A stretch of DNA of 64,000 nt. Source: Phreatobacter sp. GTDB lineage: Bacteria > Pseudomonadota > Alphaproteobacteria > Rhizobiales > Phreatobacteraceae. Every line of letters begins with the position of its first letter. Within the stretch, counting starts at the first letter, position 1. The translations under genes were made by a program, and so were the position numbers. This document shows, one piece after another, positions 18,668-27,046 of this stretch. The stretch is from the NCBI RefSeq assembly GCF_030691135.1, contig NZ_JAUYFA010000031.1, forward strand, positions 1-64,000, read 5' to 3'. The notes beneath the pieces were generated by a model. The model saw nothing but the letters and a program-made list of their open reading frames with translations, was not told the DNA's origin and did no database searches.

Positions 18668-19660
18668 GTGGCGGCACCCATTCTCGTCCTCGGCTCCAAC
18701 TCCTTCTCCGGCGCCAGCTTCTGCGATTTCGTGGCCGCGGCCGGCCGCGACGTCATCGCCACGTCCCGCTCCGACGAGCCGCACGAGGCCCTGCTGCCCT
18801 ACAAGTGGCGCAAGAACCCTGGCTCGGTACGTTTTCATCGGGTCGACATCAACCATGATCTCGACGCGCTCGACGCCCTTCTGAAGGCCGAGAAGCCGAC
18901 ACATATCGTCAATTTCGCTGCCCAGAGCATGGTCGGCGAGAGCTGGACCAATCCCGACCACTGGATGATGACCAACGTGGTCTCGACGGTGCGCCTGCAC
19001 GAGCGCCTGCGCCGCTACGACCGGCTGGAGCGCTACGTCCATGTCACGACGCCGGAAGTCTACGGTTCGACCGAGGGCTGGGTGAAGGAGGATTGCCCCT
19101 TCAATCCCTCGACGCCCTATGCGGTCAGCCGCGCCGCCGGCGACATGAGCCTGCGCACCTATTTCCAGACCTACCAGTTCCCGGTGCTCTTCACCCGCGC
19201 CGCCAATGTCTACGGGCCCGGCCAGCAGCTCTACCGCATCATTCCCCGCACCATCGTCGCCGCCGTGGGCGGGCAGAAGCTGAAGCTCGATGGCGGCGGC
19301 AAGTCGGTGCGCGTCTTCATCCACATGAACGACGTCTCCGACGCGACGCTGAAGATCGCCGAAAAGGGCACGCTGGGCGAGACCTATCACATCTCGGGCT
19401 ATGAGCTGGTCTCGATCCGCGAACTCGTCGAGATGATCCTTGCGCGCCTCGGCAAGCGCTTCGAGGATTGCGTCGAGATCGGGCCGGAGCGCCCGGGCAA
19501 GGACACCGCCTATACGCTCGACAGCGTCAAGATCCGGACCGAGCTCGGCTGGCGGGATTCGATCGGTCTCGACCAGGGCGTCGGCGACGTCATCGCCTGG
19601 GCCACGCGCTTCGGCGAGGCCGTCGGCCAGCTGCCCGCGCGCTATGAACACAAGGCCTGA
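18668..19660 (+). CDS. GDP-mannose 4,6-dehydratase-like SDR
   Basis: ILVLGSNSFSGASF, NFAAQSMVGESWTNPDHWMMTNVVST, TTPEVYGSTEGW, YAVSRAAGD. Confidence 0.9.
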   Translation: MAAPILVLGSNSFSGASFCDFVAAAGRDVIATSRSDEPHEALLPYKWRKNPGSVRFHRVDINHDLDALDALLKAEKPTHIVNFAAQSMVGESWTNPDHWMMTNVVSTVRLHERLRRYDRLERYVHVTTPEVYGSTEGWVKEDCPFNPSTPYAVSRAAGDMSLRTYFQTYQFPVLFTRAANVYGPGQQLYRIIPRTIVAAVGGQKLKLDGGGKSVRVFIHMNDVSDATLKIAEKGTLGETYHISGYELVSIRELVEMILARLGKRFEDCVEIGPERPGKDTAYTLDSVKIRTELGWRDSIGLDQGVGDVIAWATRFGEAVGQLPARYEHKA

Positions 19661-19667
19661 CGGCCGC

Positions 19668-20528
19668 ATGACTGGGACCCCCGACATGGTTGTTGCGAAC
19701 GGCAAGAACGCGCCCGACAAGGCGGCGCTGGCGGCAGTAGCCGCAAGGCTCCGCGGCAAGGTGATCGAGATGAGCTCGGCCGCCGGTGCCGCCCATCTCG
19801 CCTCCTGCCTCTCCTGCTGCGACGTTCTGGCGGCCGCCTACTGGCACGTGCTGTCGATCGATCCGAAGAAGCCGGACTGGGCGGATCGCGACCGCTTCAT
19901 TCTTTCCAAGGGCCATGCGGCTGCGGCGCTCTACGCGACGCTCGCCTTCAAGGGCTATTTCCCCGAGGCCGAACTGGCGACCTATTGCCAGGATGGTGGC
20001 CGCCTCGCCGAACATCCCCCGGCCAATCTCCTGCCTGGCGTCGAGGCCGCTACCGGCTCGCTCGGCCATGGCCTGCCCATCGGCGTCGGCATGGCGCTCG
20101 CGGCCCGCATCCACGGCCAGAGCCACCGTGTCTATGCGCTGCTCTCGGACGGCGAGAACAACGAGGGCTCGGTCTGGGAAGCGGCGATGTTCGCCGCCGG
20201 CCAGAAGCTCGAGAACATCTGCGTGATCGTCGACTACAACAAGTGGCAGGCGACGGCCCGTTCCAACGAGACGCTGATGCTCGCCCCGCTGCGCGACAAA
20301 TGGGCCGCCTTCGGCTGGGACGCGCGCGAGATCGACGGCCATGACGTCGAGGCGCTGGCAGCCGCCATGGCCGACCTGCCCAATGGTTCGGGAAAGCCGG
20401 TGGCGCTGATCGCCCACACGGTCAAGGGCAAGGGCGTGTCCTTCATGGAGGACGACAACAACTGGCACTACCGCGCGCCGACCGCCGAAGAGGTGGTCAA
20501 GGCGCACAAGGAGCTCGGCCTCGCATGA
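19668..20528 (+). CDS. transketolase, N-terminal subunit
   Basis: ILSKGHAAAALYATLA, GSLGHGLPIGVGMALAARI, LLSDGENNEGSVWEAAMFAAGQKLENICVIVDYNKWQATA (ThDP domain). Confidence 0.93.
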   Translation: MTGTPDMVVANGKNAPDKAALAAVAARLRGKVIEMSSAAGAAHLASCLSCCDVLAAAYWHVLSIDPKKPDWADRDRFILSKGHAAAALYATLAFKGYFPEAELATYCQDGGRLAEHPPANLLPGVEAATGSLGHGLPIGVGMALAARIHGQSHRVYALLSDGENNEGSVWEAAMFAAGQKLENICVIVDYNKWQATARSNETLMLAPLRDKWAAFGWDAREIDGHDVEALAAAMADLPNGSGKPVALIAHTVKGKGVSFMEDDNNWHYRAPTAEEVVKAHKELGLA

Positions 20529-21448
20529 GAAACGCATTCGCTGACGAACTGACGAAGCTCGGCGACGACGACGCGCGCGTGGTCATGCTCTCGGGCGATA
20601 TCGGCAACCGCCTGTTCGACAAGTTCAAGGACAAGCATCCGAGCCGGTTCCTGAACTGCGGCGTGGCCGAGCAGAACATGATGGGCGTGGCCGCCGGCAT
20701 GGCGATGTCGGGCCTGCGCCCCGTCGCCTACACGATCACACCTTTCGTGACGACGCGCTGCCTCGAGCAAATCCGTACCGATGCCTGCTACCACAACGTC
20801 CCGGTGACGGTGGTCTCCGTCGGCGCCGGCCTCGCCTATGCGGGCCTTGGTCCGACCCATCACGCCTGCGAGGACATTTCCTTCCTGCGCTCTATTCCGA
20901 ACATGTCGGTGATCTGCCCGGGCGACCCCTGGGAGGTGCGCGCCGCGCTGCGCGCCGTCATGAAGCAGGATGGCCCCTGCTACATCCGCATGGGCAAGAA
21001 GGGCGAGCCGAACATCCACAAGGCGATGCCGGCCGACTTCACCATCGGCAAGGCCATCACCATCGAGGACGGCAGCGACGTCTGCATCCTGTCCACCGGC
21101 AATATCCTTCCCGAGGCCGTCGAGGCCGGCCACATCCTCAAGAGCCACGGCATCTCGGCCCGCGTGGTCAGCTTCCACACCGTCAAGCCGCTCGATACGG
21201 CTTGCCTGGCGGAAGCCTTTGGCAAGTTCCGTCTGGTCGCCACCGTCGAGGAGCATTCGCTGATCGGCGGCCTCGGTTCGGCCGTGGCGGAATGGGTCGT
21301 CGACAACGAGGTCCATCCCAAGGCCTTCCTGCGCTTCGGCACGCCGGACATCTTCTACAAGCTCGCCGGCGAACAGGAATACGCGCGCGAGCAGCTGGGG
21401 CTGACCGGCCACCAGATCGCAGACCGCATCCTCAAGAAGCTCGCCTGA
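20525..21448 (+). CDS. transketolase, C-terminal subunit
   Basis: MLSGDIGNRLFDKFKDKHPSRFLNCGVAEQNMMGVAAGMAMSGLRPVAYTITPFVTTRCLEQIR; ATGA overlap with previous gene. Confidence 0.93.
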   Translation: MRNAFADELTKLGDDDARVVMLSGDIGNRLFDKFKDKHPSRFLNCGVAEQNMMGVAAGMAMSGLRPVAYTITPFVTTRCLEQIRTDACYHNVPVTVVSVGAGLAYAGLGPTHHACEDISFLRSIPNMSVICPGDPWEVRAALRAVMKQDGPCYIRMGKKGEPNIHKAMPADFTIGKAITIEDGSDVCILSTGNILPEAVEAGHILKSHGISARVVSFHTVKPLDTACLAEAFGKFRLVATVEEHSLIGGLGSAVAEWVVDNEVHPKAFLRFGTPDIFYKLAGEQEYAREQLGLTGHQIADRILKKLA

Positions 21449-21458
21449 GATCATCATC

Positions 21459-22499
21459 ATGAAGACCGAAGCCGCCATCCTCGTCGAGACCGGCAAGCCG
21501 CTGGAACTGGTCACCCTGTCGCTGCCGGCCATCAAGCCCGGTCAGGTGCTGGTGGAGATCGGCTTTTCCGGCGCCTGCGGCACCCAGGTCATGGAGTGGC
21601 GCGGCGACAAGGGCGAGGACAAGTGGCTGCCGCACTGCCTCGGCCATGAGGGCGTCGGAACGGTCCTCGAGGCCGGCTCCGCCGTCACCAAGGTCAAGGC
21701 GGGCGACAAGGTCGTGCTGTCCTGGATCAAGGGCACCGGCATCGAGGCCGGCGGCGCCGTTTACGAATGGGACGGCAAGAAGGTCAACGCCGGCGGCGTG
21801 ACCACCTTCCAGCGCCACGCCGTCGTCTCCGAAAACCGGCTGACGCTGCTGCAATCCGGCCTGCCACCCGAACTCGGCGTGCTGCTCGGCTGCGCCGCGC
21901 CGACCGGCATGGGCGCGATCTTCAATGTGCTCGACGTGCGCGCCGGGGATTCCGTCGCGATCTTCGGCACCGGCGGCATCGGCATCAATGCCGTGATGGC
22001 GGCCGCCTTTGCCGGCGCCACGCCGATCATCGGTATCGATCCGAGCCCGACCCGTCGTGCGCTGGCCAAGCTCTATGGCGCGACCCATGTCGTCGACCCC
22101 GGCGAAGGCGACGTTCTGGCTCAGATCAAGGCGATCGTGCCGCAGGGCGTCGATCGCGCGGTCGAAGCCTCCGGCCTGCCCATGGTCATGGACCAGGCGA
22201 TCAACGCAACCCGCCAGCAGGGCGGCCGCGCCGTGGTCATCGGCAATGCCCGCTATGGCGCCGAGCTCACCCTGAACCCCGGCGTCTTCAACCAGGGCAA
22301 GAGCCTGATGGGCACCTGGGGTGGCGACAGCGTGCCGGATCGCGACTATCCGCGCTACGGCAAGCTGCTGGCAGGCGGACGTTTCCCCGTGCGCGACCTG
22401 CTTTCGGCACCCTATTCGCTGGCCAAGGCCACCGACGCCCTGGCCGATCTCGCCGCCGGCAAGGTCGGCCGTCCGCTGATCGACATGAGCCTGGCCTGA
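21459..22499 (+). CDS. zinc-dependent alcohol dehydrogenase-type MDR protein
   Basis: GACGTQVMEWRG, LGHEGVGTVLEAGSAVTKVKAGDKVVLSW, VAIFGTGGIGINAVMAAAFAGA. Confidence 0.9.
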   Translation: MKTEAAILVETGKPLELVTLSLPAIKPGQVLVEIGFSGACGTQVMEWRGDKGEDKWLPHCLGHEGVGTVLEAGSAVTKVKAGDKVVLSWIKGTGIEAGGAVYEWDGKKVNAGGVTTFQRHAVVSENRLTLLQSGLPPELGVLLGCAAPTGMGAIFNVLDVRAGDSVAIFGTGGIGINAVMAAAFAGATPIIGIDPSPTRRALAKLYGATHVVDPGEGDVLAQIKAIVPQGVDRAVEASGLPMVMDQAINATRQQGGRAVVIGNARYGAELTLNPGVFNQGKSLMGTWGGDSVPDRDYPRYGKLLAGGRFPVRDLLSAPYSLAKATDALADLAAGKVGRPLIDMSLA

Positions 22500-22510
22500 C
22501 GGGCGGCAAG

Positions 22511-23116
22511 ATGCGCATCGGGATCGACTTCGACAACACCATCGCCTGCTATGACGGGGTGTTCCACCAGGCCGCGCTCGAAAAGGGCCTGATCCCTGCC
22601 GGTCTCGGATCCAGCAAGAACGCTGTTCGCGACCACCTCAATGGCTCCGGCCGCAAGGACGAGTTCACCGCGCTGCAGGGCTATGTCTATGGCGCGCGCA
22701 TGGACCTCGTCGCGCCCTATCCGGGCATCGTCGCCTTTGTCGACGCGGCGCGCGCGGCCGGGCACGATCTCTTCATCGTCAGCCACAAGACCAGAACCCC
22801 GATGATGGGGCCGGCCTATGACATGCATGAGGCGGCCCGCGGTTTCCTCGCGGCACAGGCGCTCTCGGGCCCTGCCCGCGTGCCCCATGAAAACATCTTC
22901 TTCGAACTGACCAAGGAGGCGAAGGTCGCCCGCGCCGGCACGCTTGGCTGCGACGTCTTCATCGACGACCTCCCCGAAATCCTCGCCATGCCGGGCTTCG
23001 CGCCGGCCACGCGGCTGGTCCTGTTCGATCCCGACGCCAACCCGCAATTCGCCTCCCTGCCGCATGAACGGCACGGTGACTGGACCGCGGTCCGCCACGC
23101 CATCCTGGGCGCGTGA
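22511..23116 (+). CDS. HAD-like hydrolase
   Basis: MRIGIDFDNTIACYDGVF (DxDxT), LFIVSHKT, CDVFIDDLPEIL. Confidence 0.8.
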   Translation: MRIGIDFDNTIACYDGVFHQAALEKGLIPAGLGSSKNAVRDHLNGSGRKDEFTALQGYVYGARMDLVAPYPGIVAFVDAARAAGHDLFIVSHKTRTPMMGPAYDMHEAARGFLAAQALSGPARVPHENIFFELTKEAKVARAGTLGCDVFIDDLPEILAMPGFAPATRLVLFDPDANPQFASLPHERHGDWTAVRHAILGA

Positions 23117-24148
23117 ATGGACGAGGTCCTGGCGATCGCGGCGCGTCTCTTTGGCAAGGCCGCGCTGGCGCCGCCCGTGTCGGCAGAGCGCCTCTCCGGC
23201 GGCAAGAACAACCGCGTCTTCCTGGTGAGCGATGCGGCAGGCGCCGCGCGCGTGCTCAAACTGTACCATGTCAGCGCCGCCGACAGCCGCGACCGGCTGG
23301 GCGCGGAATGGTGTTTCATCAGCTACGCCCGCGCGCGCGGCATCGACACCGTGCCGGAGCCGCTGGCCATGGACCGCGGCGATCATGCGGCCCTCTACAG
23401 CGTCCGCCCCGGGCACAAGCTGGCGCCGGGCGAGGTCGGCCATCTCCATGTCGAGGCGGCTCTCACCTTCATCATCGCGCTCAACAGCGCCCCGCGGGCC
23501 CTCGACGGGATCGCGCCCGGCTCGGAAGCCTGCTTCAGCCTCGCCGATCACCTGGCGACCGTCGCCCGCCGCGTCGCGCGCCTCGCCGACCTCGACCGCA
23601 CGGCGCCGCATGGCGAGGCAGCAGCGGCCTTTGTTGCGAATGAACTCGTGCCGGCCTGGGAGCGCGTCCGGCAGCGGATCGCCGCGGCGGCCGGCGCGGA
23701 GGGAGACGCCGCCCTCCCGCAGGAGGCGCGGATCGTCTCGCCCTCCGACTTCGGCTTCCACAACGCCCTCGTCGCCGATGGTGCCGTCTCCTTCATCGAC
23801 TTCGAATATGCCGGCCTCGACGACCCCGCCAAGCTCGTCGGTGATTTCTTCTCCGTCCCGGAGATCCCGACGCCGCAGGCGAGCCTCGAGCGTTTCATCG
23901 ATGGTCTCCAGGCCGGGCTGTCCCTCGGCGACGGCTTCGGTCGACGCGCCCGGCTGCTGCTTGATGCCTACCGGATCAAGTGGGCTTGCATCATCCTCAA
24001 CGACTTCCTGCCGCTCGACGAGGCGCGCCGCGCCTTCGCCCTCGGCACCGACCGCGCCGAGCGCTGCCGCGCCCAGCTCGCCAAGGCGCAGGCGATCCTC
24101 AAAGACCTGACCCCGTTCCACACCGGAGACCGCCATGGCCTATCGTGA
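23117..24148 (+). CDS. aminoglycoside/choline-kinase-like phosphotransferase
   Basis: LSGGKNNRVFLV, IVSPSDFGFHNALVADGAVSFIDFEYAGLDDPAKLVGDFF (APH Brenner-like motif). Confidence 0.85.
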   Translation: MDEVLAIAARLFGKAALAPPVSAERLSGGKNNRVFLVSDAAGAARVLKLYHVSAADSRDRLGAEWCFISYARARGIDTVPEPLAMDRGDHAALYSVRPGHKLAPGEVGHLHVEAALTFIIALNSAPRALDGIAPGSEACFSLADHLATVARRVARLADLDRTAPHGEAAAAFVANELVPAWERVRQRIAAAAGAEGDAALPQEARIVSPSDFGFHNALVADGAVSFIDFEYAGLDDPAKLVGDFFSVPEIPTPQASLERFIDGLQAGLSLGDGFGRRARLLLDAYRIKWACIILNDFLPLDEARRAFALGTDRAERCRAQLAKAQAILKDLTPFHTGDRHGLS

Positions 24149-24797
24149 ATTCGTCAGCCTCGTCCACAAGTCGACGAAGCGTGACTACCTCGCGCGCGTC
24201 AACGAGATCGACAAGGCGGAGGTTGCCGAGAAGGCGATCCAGTTCGGGCAGGACTACTGGGACGGCAGCCGCCTCACCGGCTATGGCGGCTACAAGTACG
24301 ATGGCCGCTGGCGCAAGGTCGCCGACGCCATGATCGCCGCCTACGGCCTGAAGCCCGGTATGAAGGTGCTCGATGTCGGTTCGGGCAAGGGCTTCCTGCT
24401 GCACGACTTCAAGGAGGCGATGCCCGGCCTCGAGGTCGCCGGCATCGACATCTCCCCCTATGCCGTCGAGCACACCATGGAGAGCGTCAAGCCCTTCTGC
24501 CAGGTCGGCAGCGCCGCCAAGGTCCCCTGGGCGGACAACAGCTTCGATCTCGTCATCTCCATCAACACCCTGCACAACCTCTACAATTTCGATCTCCATG
24601 CTGCCCTGAAGGAGATGGAGCGCGTCAGTCGCGGCGGCAAATACATCTGCGTCGAGGGCTACCGCAACGAGAGCGAGAAGGTGAACCTGATGTACTGGCA
24701 GCTCACCTGCCGCATCTTCCACACGCCGGAAGAATGGGCCTTCGACTTCGCCCAGGCCGGCTATACCGGCGACCACGAGTTCATCTATTTCGAATGA
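24135..24797 (+). CDS. class I SAM-dependent methyltransferase
   Basis: MKVLDVGSGKGFLLHDFKEAMPGLEVAGIDISPYAVEHT, VPWADNSFDLVISINTLHNL. Confidence 0.93.
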   Translation: MAYREFVSLVHKSTKRDYLARVNEIDKAEVAEKAIQFGQDYWDGSRLTGYGGYKYDGRWRKVADAMIAAYGLKPGMKVLDVGSGKGFLLHDFKEAMPGLEVAGIDISPYAVEHTMESVKPFCQVGSAAKVPWADNSFDLVISINTLHNLYNFDLHAALKEMERVSRGGKYICVEGYRNESEKVNLMYWQLTCRIFHTPEEWAFDFAQAGYTGDHEFIYFE

Positions 24798-25408
24798 TCC
24801 CGCTGCTCGCCAACGGCTGCTGGGCCGAGATCAGGGGCGCCAGGGGGGCCGAGGCCCGGCCCTGCCTTTTCCTTGATCGCGACGGGGTCGTGATCGTCGA
24901 CCGCCATCACCTGGCCGACCCTGCCGGCGTTGAACTGGTGCCCGGCGCCGCGGCCCTTGTCGCCGCGGCCAACCGCTCGGGCTGGCTGGTCGGACTGGTC
25001 ACCAACCAGTCCGGCATCGGCCGCGGGCTGTTCGACTGGCAGGCCTTCGCCCGGGTCCAGGCCCGCGTGGAAGCGGAGTTGCAGGCAGGCGGTGCGGCGC
25101 TCGACTTCATCTGCGCCTGTCCCCATCACGCCGGCGGATTGGCCCCCTTCGACGTGGCCGATCATCCCTGGCGCAAACCCAATCCCGGCATGCTCCTGCA
25201 CGCCGCGACCGCGCTCGGCGTCGCCCTTCCCGCCTCCATCATGGTCGGTGACCGCGCCAGCGACATGGGAGCGGGAGCAGGCGCCGGGGTCGGCCATTGC
25301 TTCCTGATCGAAGGCATGAGCGACGAGGCGGCGACGGCCCGGGCGGCGGGTCTCGCCTTCCGGCCGTGCGACGGGCTGGACGAGGTCGAAAAGCTGCTCG
25401 TGGCCTAG
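24794..25408 (+). CDS. gmhB: D-glycero-manno-heptose 1,7-bisphosphate 7-phosphatase-like HAD-IIIA phosphatase
   Basis: CLFLDRDGVVIVDRHHLADPAGVELVPGA, LVTNQSGIGRGLFDWQAF, ICACPHH, KPNPGML, MVGDRASDMGAG. Confidence 0.85.
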   Translation: MIPLLANGCWAEIRGARGAEARPCLFLDRDGVVIVDRHHLADPAGVELVPGAAALVAAANRSGWLVGLVTNQSGIGRGLFDWQAFARVQARVEAELQAGGAALDFICACPHHAGGLAPFDVADHPWRKPNPGMLLHAATALGVALPASIMVGDRASDMGAGAGAGVGHCFLIEGMSDEAATARAAGLAFRPCDGLDEVEKLLVA

Positions 25409-26103
25409 GGCGCGGGCGGCCGGGCAAGCAGCGGGAAGCCCAGCCTGAGCTGGCCACAAGCCTCACCTCCGCGCGCCGCGGCGTCAGGAACAGCGCGCAC
25501 TCCGAAAGCGGGATCGATCAACAGGCCGCGGTCGGCGGTGCGCAAGGCGAGGAGATCGGGTTCGGCGGAAAAGATGGCCGCCGCAAGATCGAGGGCCATG
25601 GCGCGCTGAACCGGGCCGGGCGTCGCGTCGGCCCCTAGCGTTGGCGTTTGCAGTTCGGCGATCATGTTGGCCGAGCCCCGCAGCGCGAAGGCGGGACAGC
25701 TTTCCCTGTGCACGGCCCCCGTGCCGACGCAGGCGAGCTTGCCGGCCAGAGCGCGTCCGAAACGCGCGGCCGCCTCCCGGTCCACCGTCGGCCGGGCACA
25801 GGACGGACCGCTGTTGCCTGCCACGAGGGTGCGCGCTGGAAGCACGACCGCGAGGCCAAGCCGGTCGACATCTGCCTCGAACCCGTTGCGCGACAGTTCG
25901 CGCGCGAGATCATCGAGGAAACGCATCGCTTCTGCGCGACGCGCCAACTCTTCCGCCTGCTCCGACCGGCTCTGCGCAGTGTCACCCTGCTGCTGGGCAA
26001 AGAACATCTGTGCGGCGATGAGGATCAGCAGGATGAAGATCACGCCGACGACAAGGTCGAAGAAGGGCTTGAAGTCGATGACGTCGTCGTCTTCGGCCTT
26101 CAT
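25405..26103 (-). CDS. MotB/ExbD/ZorB-like membrane protein with degenerate OmpA-like C-terminal region
   Basis: MKAEDDDVIDFKPFFDLVVGVIFILLILIAAQMFFAQQQ: single N-terminal TM with Asp after PFF; C-terminal ALDLAAAIFSAEPDLLALRTADRGLLIDPAFGVRAVP...GQLRLGFPLL resembles the end of ZorB/OmpA-type domains. Confidence 0.7.
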   Translation of the reverse strand: MKAEDDDVIDFKPFFDLVVGVIFILLILIAAQMFFAQQQGDTAQSRSEQAEELARRAEAMRFLDDLARELSRNGFEADVDRLGLAVVLPARTLVAGNSGPSCARPTVDREAAARFGRALAGKLACVGTGAVHRESCPAFALRGSANMIAELQTPTLGADATPGPVQRAMALDLAAAIFSAEPDLLALRTADRGLLIDPAFGVRAVPDAAARGGEACGQLRLGFPLLARPPAP

Positions 26104-27008
26104 GGCACGGCCCGCTCTGACAGCACGCTCTCGAGCTTCGCGACAGCGGCACGCGTCGCGGCCAGTTCGGTGGTGAGGCTCATCAGTGCAGCGGACAGCT
26201 GCGCAATCCGCTGCTCTTCCGCCCATTCGGAGCGCGCCGGTCTCAGCGGTTGGAGGAACGCGTCGATTTCCGTGGCGAGCTCCGCAGCGGCCGTGCCGAG
26301 CGATTGCGCGCCGTAGCGATGCAGGAGGCTGATCATCAGCGCGCTAAGCAAGGCGGCGACTGAGGTCAGGAACTTGAATGCCGACGCATTGAGCAACTGC
26401 ACGATGGCCTGGCGCGCCTCACCCATATCTCCCGATCGGAAACCGCGCGCCGAGAAGTACAATGCGACGACAAGGCCGACGAAGGTCAGTATCAGACCGA
26501 CAGACGTATAGTACCCAGGAAGCCCAACGAGGAGAGCCGTCTTCGCTTGCACCCCGACAGCACTCTGCGTCTCTACGACGGTAGCAAAACGGCGCTCGGG
26601 AATGCGCTTGCGTTCGACCACATCGGCGGCGAAGACAGTCCAGGCCGGCAGCAGTGCGTCATGCCGCTTGAGAACGCCATGGATGCGTTCGCAGGCCTTC
26701 AGCCAGTCGCCGGGGCCGGCTTTGCGCAGGGCCTCGATCTCGCGTCGGGCGCGGCGCATGCCGGTCAGTTGCGGAACGAGGACCCTGCTCGTGAACCAGC
26801 CGATGATCGACAAGGCCGAGAGGAAGACAAGGGCCGACGCGACATAGGCGAAGGATGGCTGGTTGATCAGGTTGACGAGCGGAACGACGACCGGACGCAG
26901 CAGTTGCGTCGCGAACTCGCCGATCGGGTCGAGAGCGCCTTGGGTCTGGCCCAAAGCGATGAGTGCCACCAGGAGCAGCACAAGCACAGTCGACAGGATG
27001 ATGGTCAT
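26100..27008 (-). CDS. MotA/TolQ/ExbB/ZorA-like proton channel protein
   Basis: TVVETQSAVGVQAKTALLVGLPGYYTSVGLILTFVGLVVALYFSARGF...AFKFLTSVAALLSALMISLLHRYGAQSLGTAAAELATEIDAFLQ; ATGA overlap with downstream partner. Confidence 0.75.
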   Translation of the reverse strand: MTIILSTVLVLLLVALIALGQTQGALDPIGEFATQLLRPVVVPLVNLINQPSFAYVASALVFLSALSIIGWFTSRVLVPQLTGMRRARREIEALRKAGPGDWLKACERIHGVLKRHDALLPAWTVFAADVVERKRIPERRFATVVETQSAVGVQAKTALLVGLPGYYTSVGLILTFVGLVVALYFSARGFRSGDMGEARQAIVQLLNASAFKFLTSVAALLSALMISLLHRYGAQSLGTAAAELATEIDAFLQPLRPARSEWAEEQRIAQLSAALMSLTTELAATRAAVAKLESVLSERAVP

Positions 27009-27046
27009 GGTGCCGTTCTCCCTATCCAGCGCTCAGATCCCGCCTA

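Noticed and set aside
25405-27008. Canonical Zorya anti-phage system
   Set aside because: Only ZorA/ZorB-like components are visible; no ZorC, ZorD or ZorE candidate nearby, and neighbours are sugar-biosynthesis genes.
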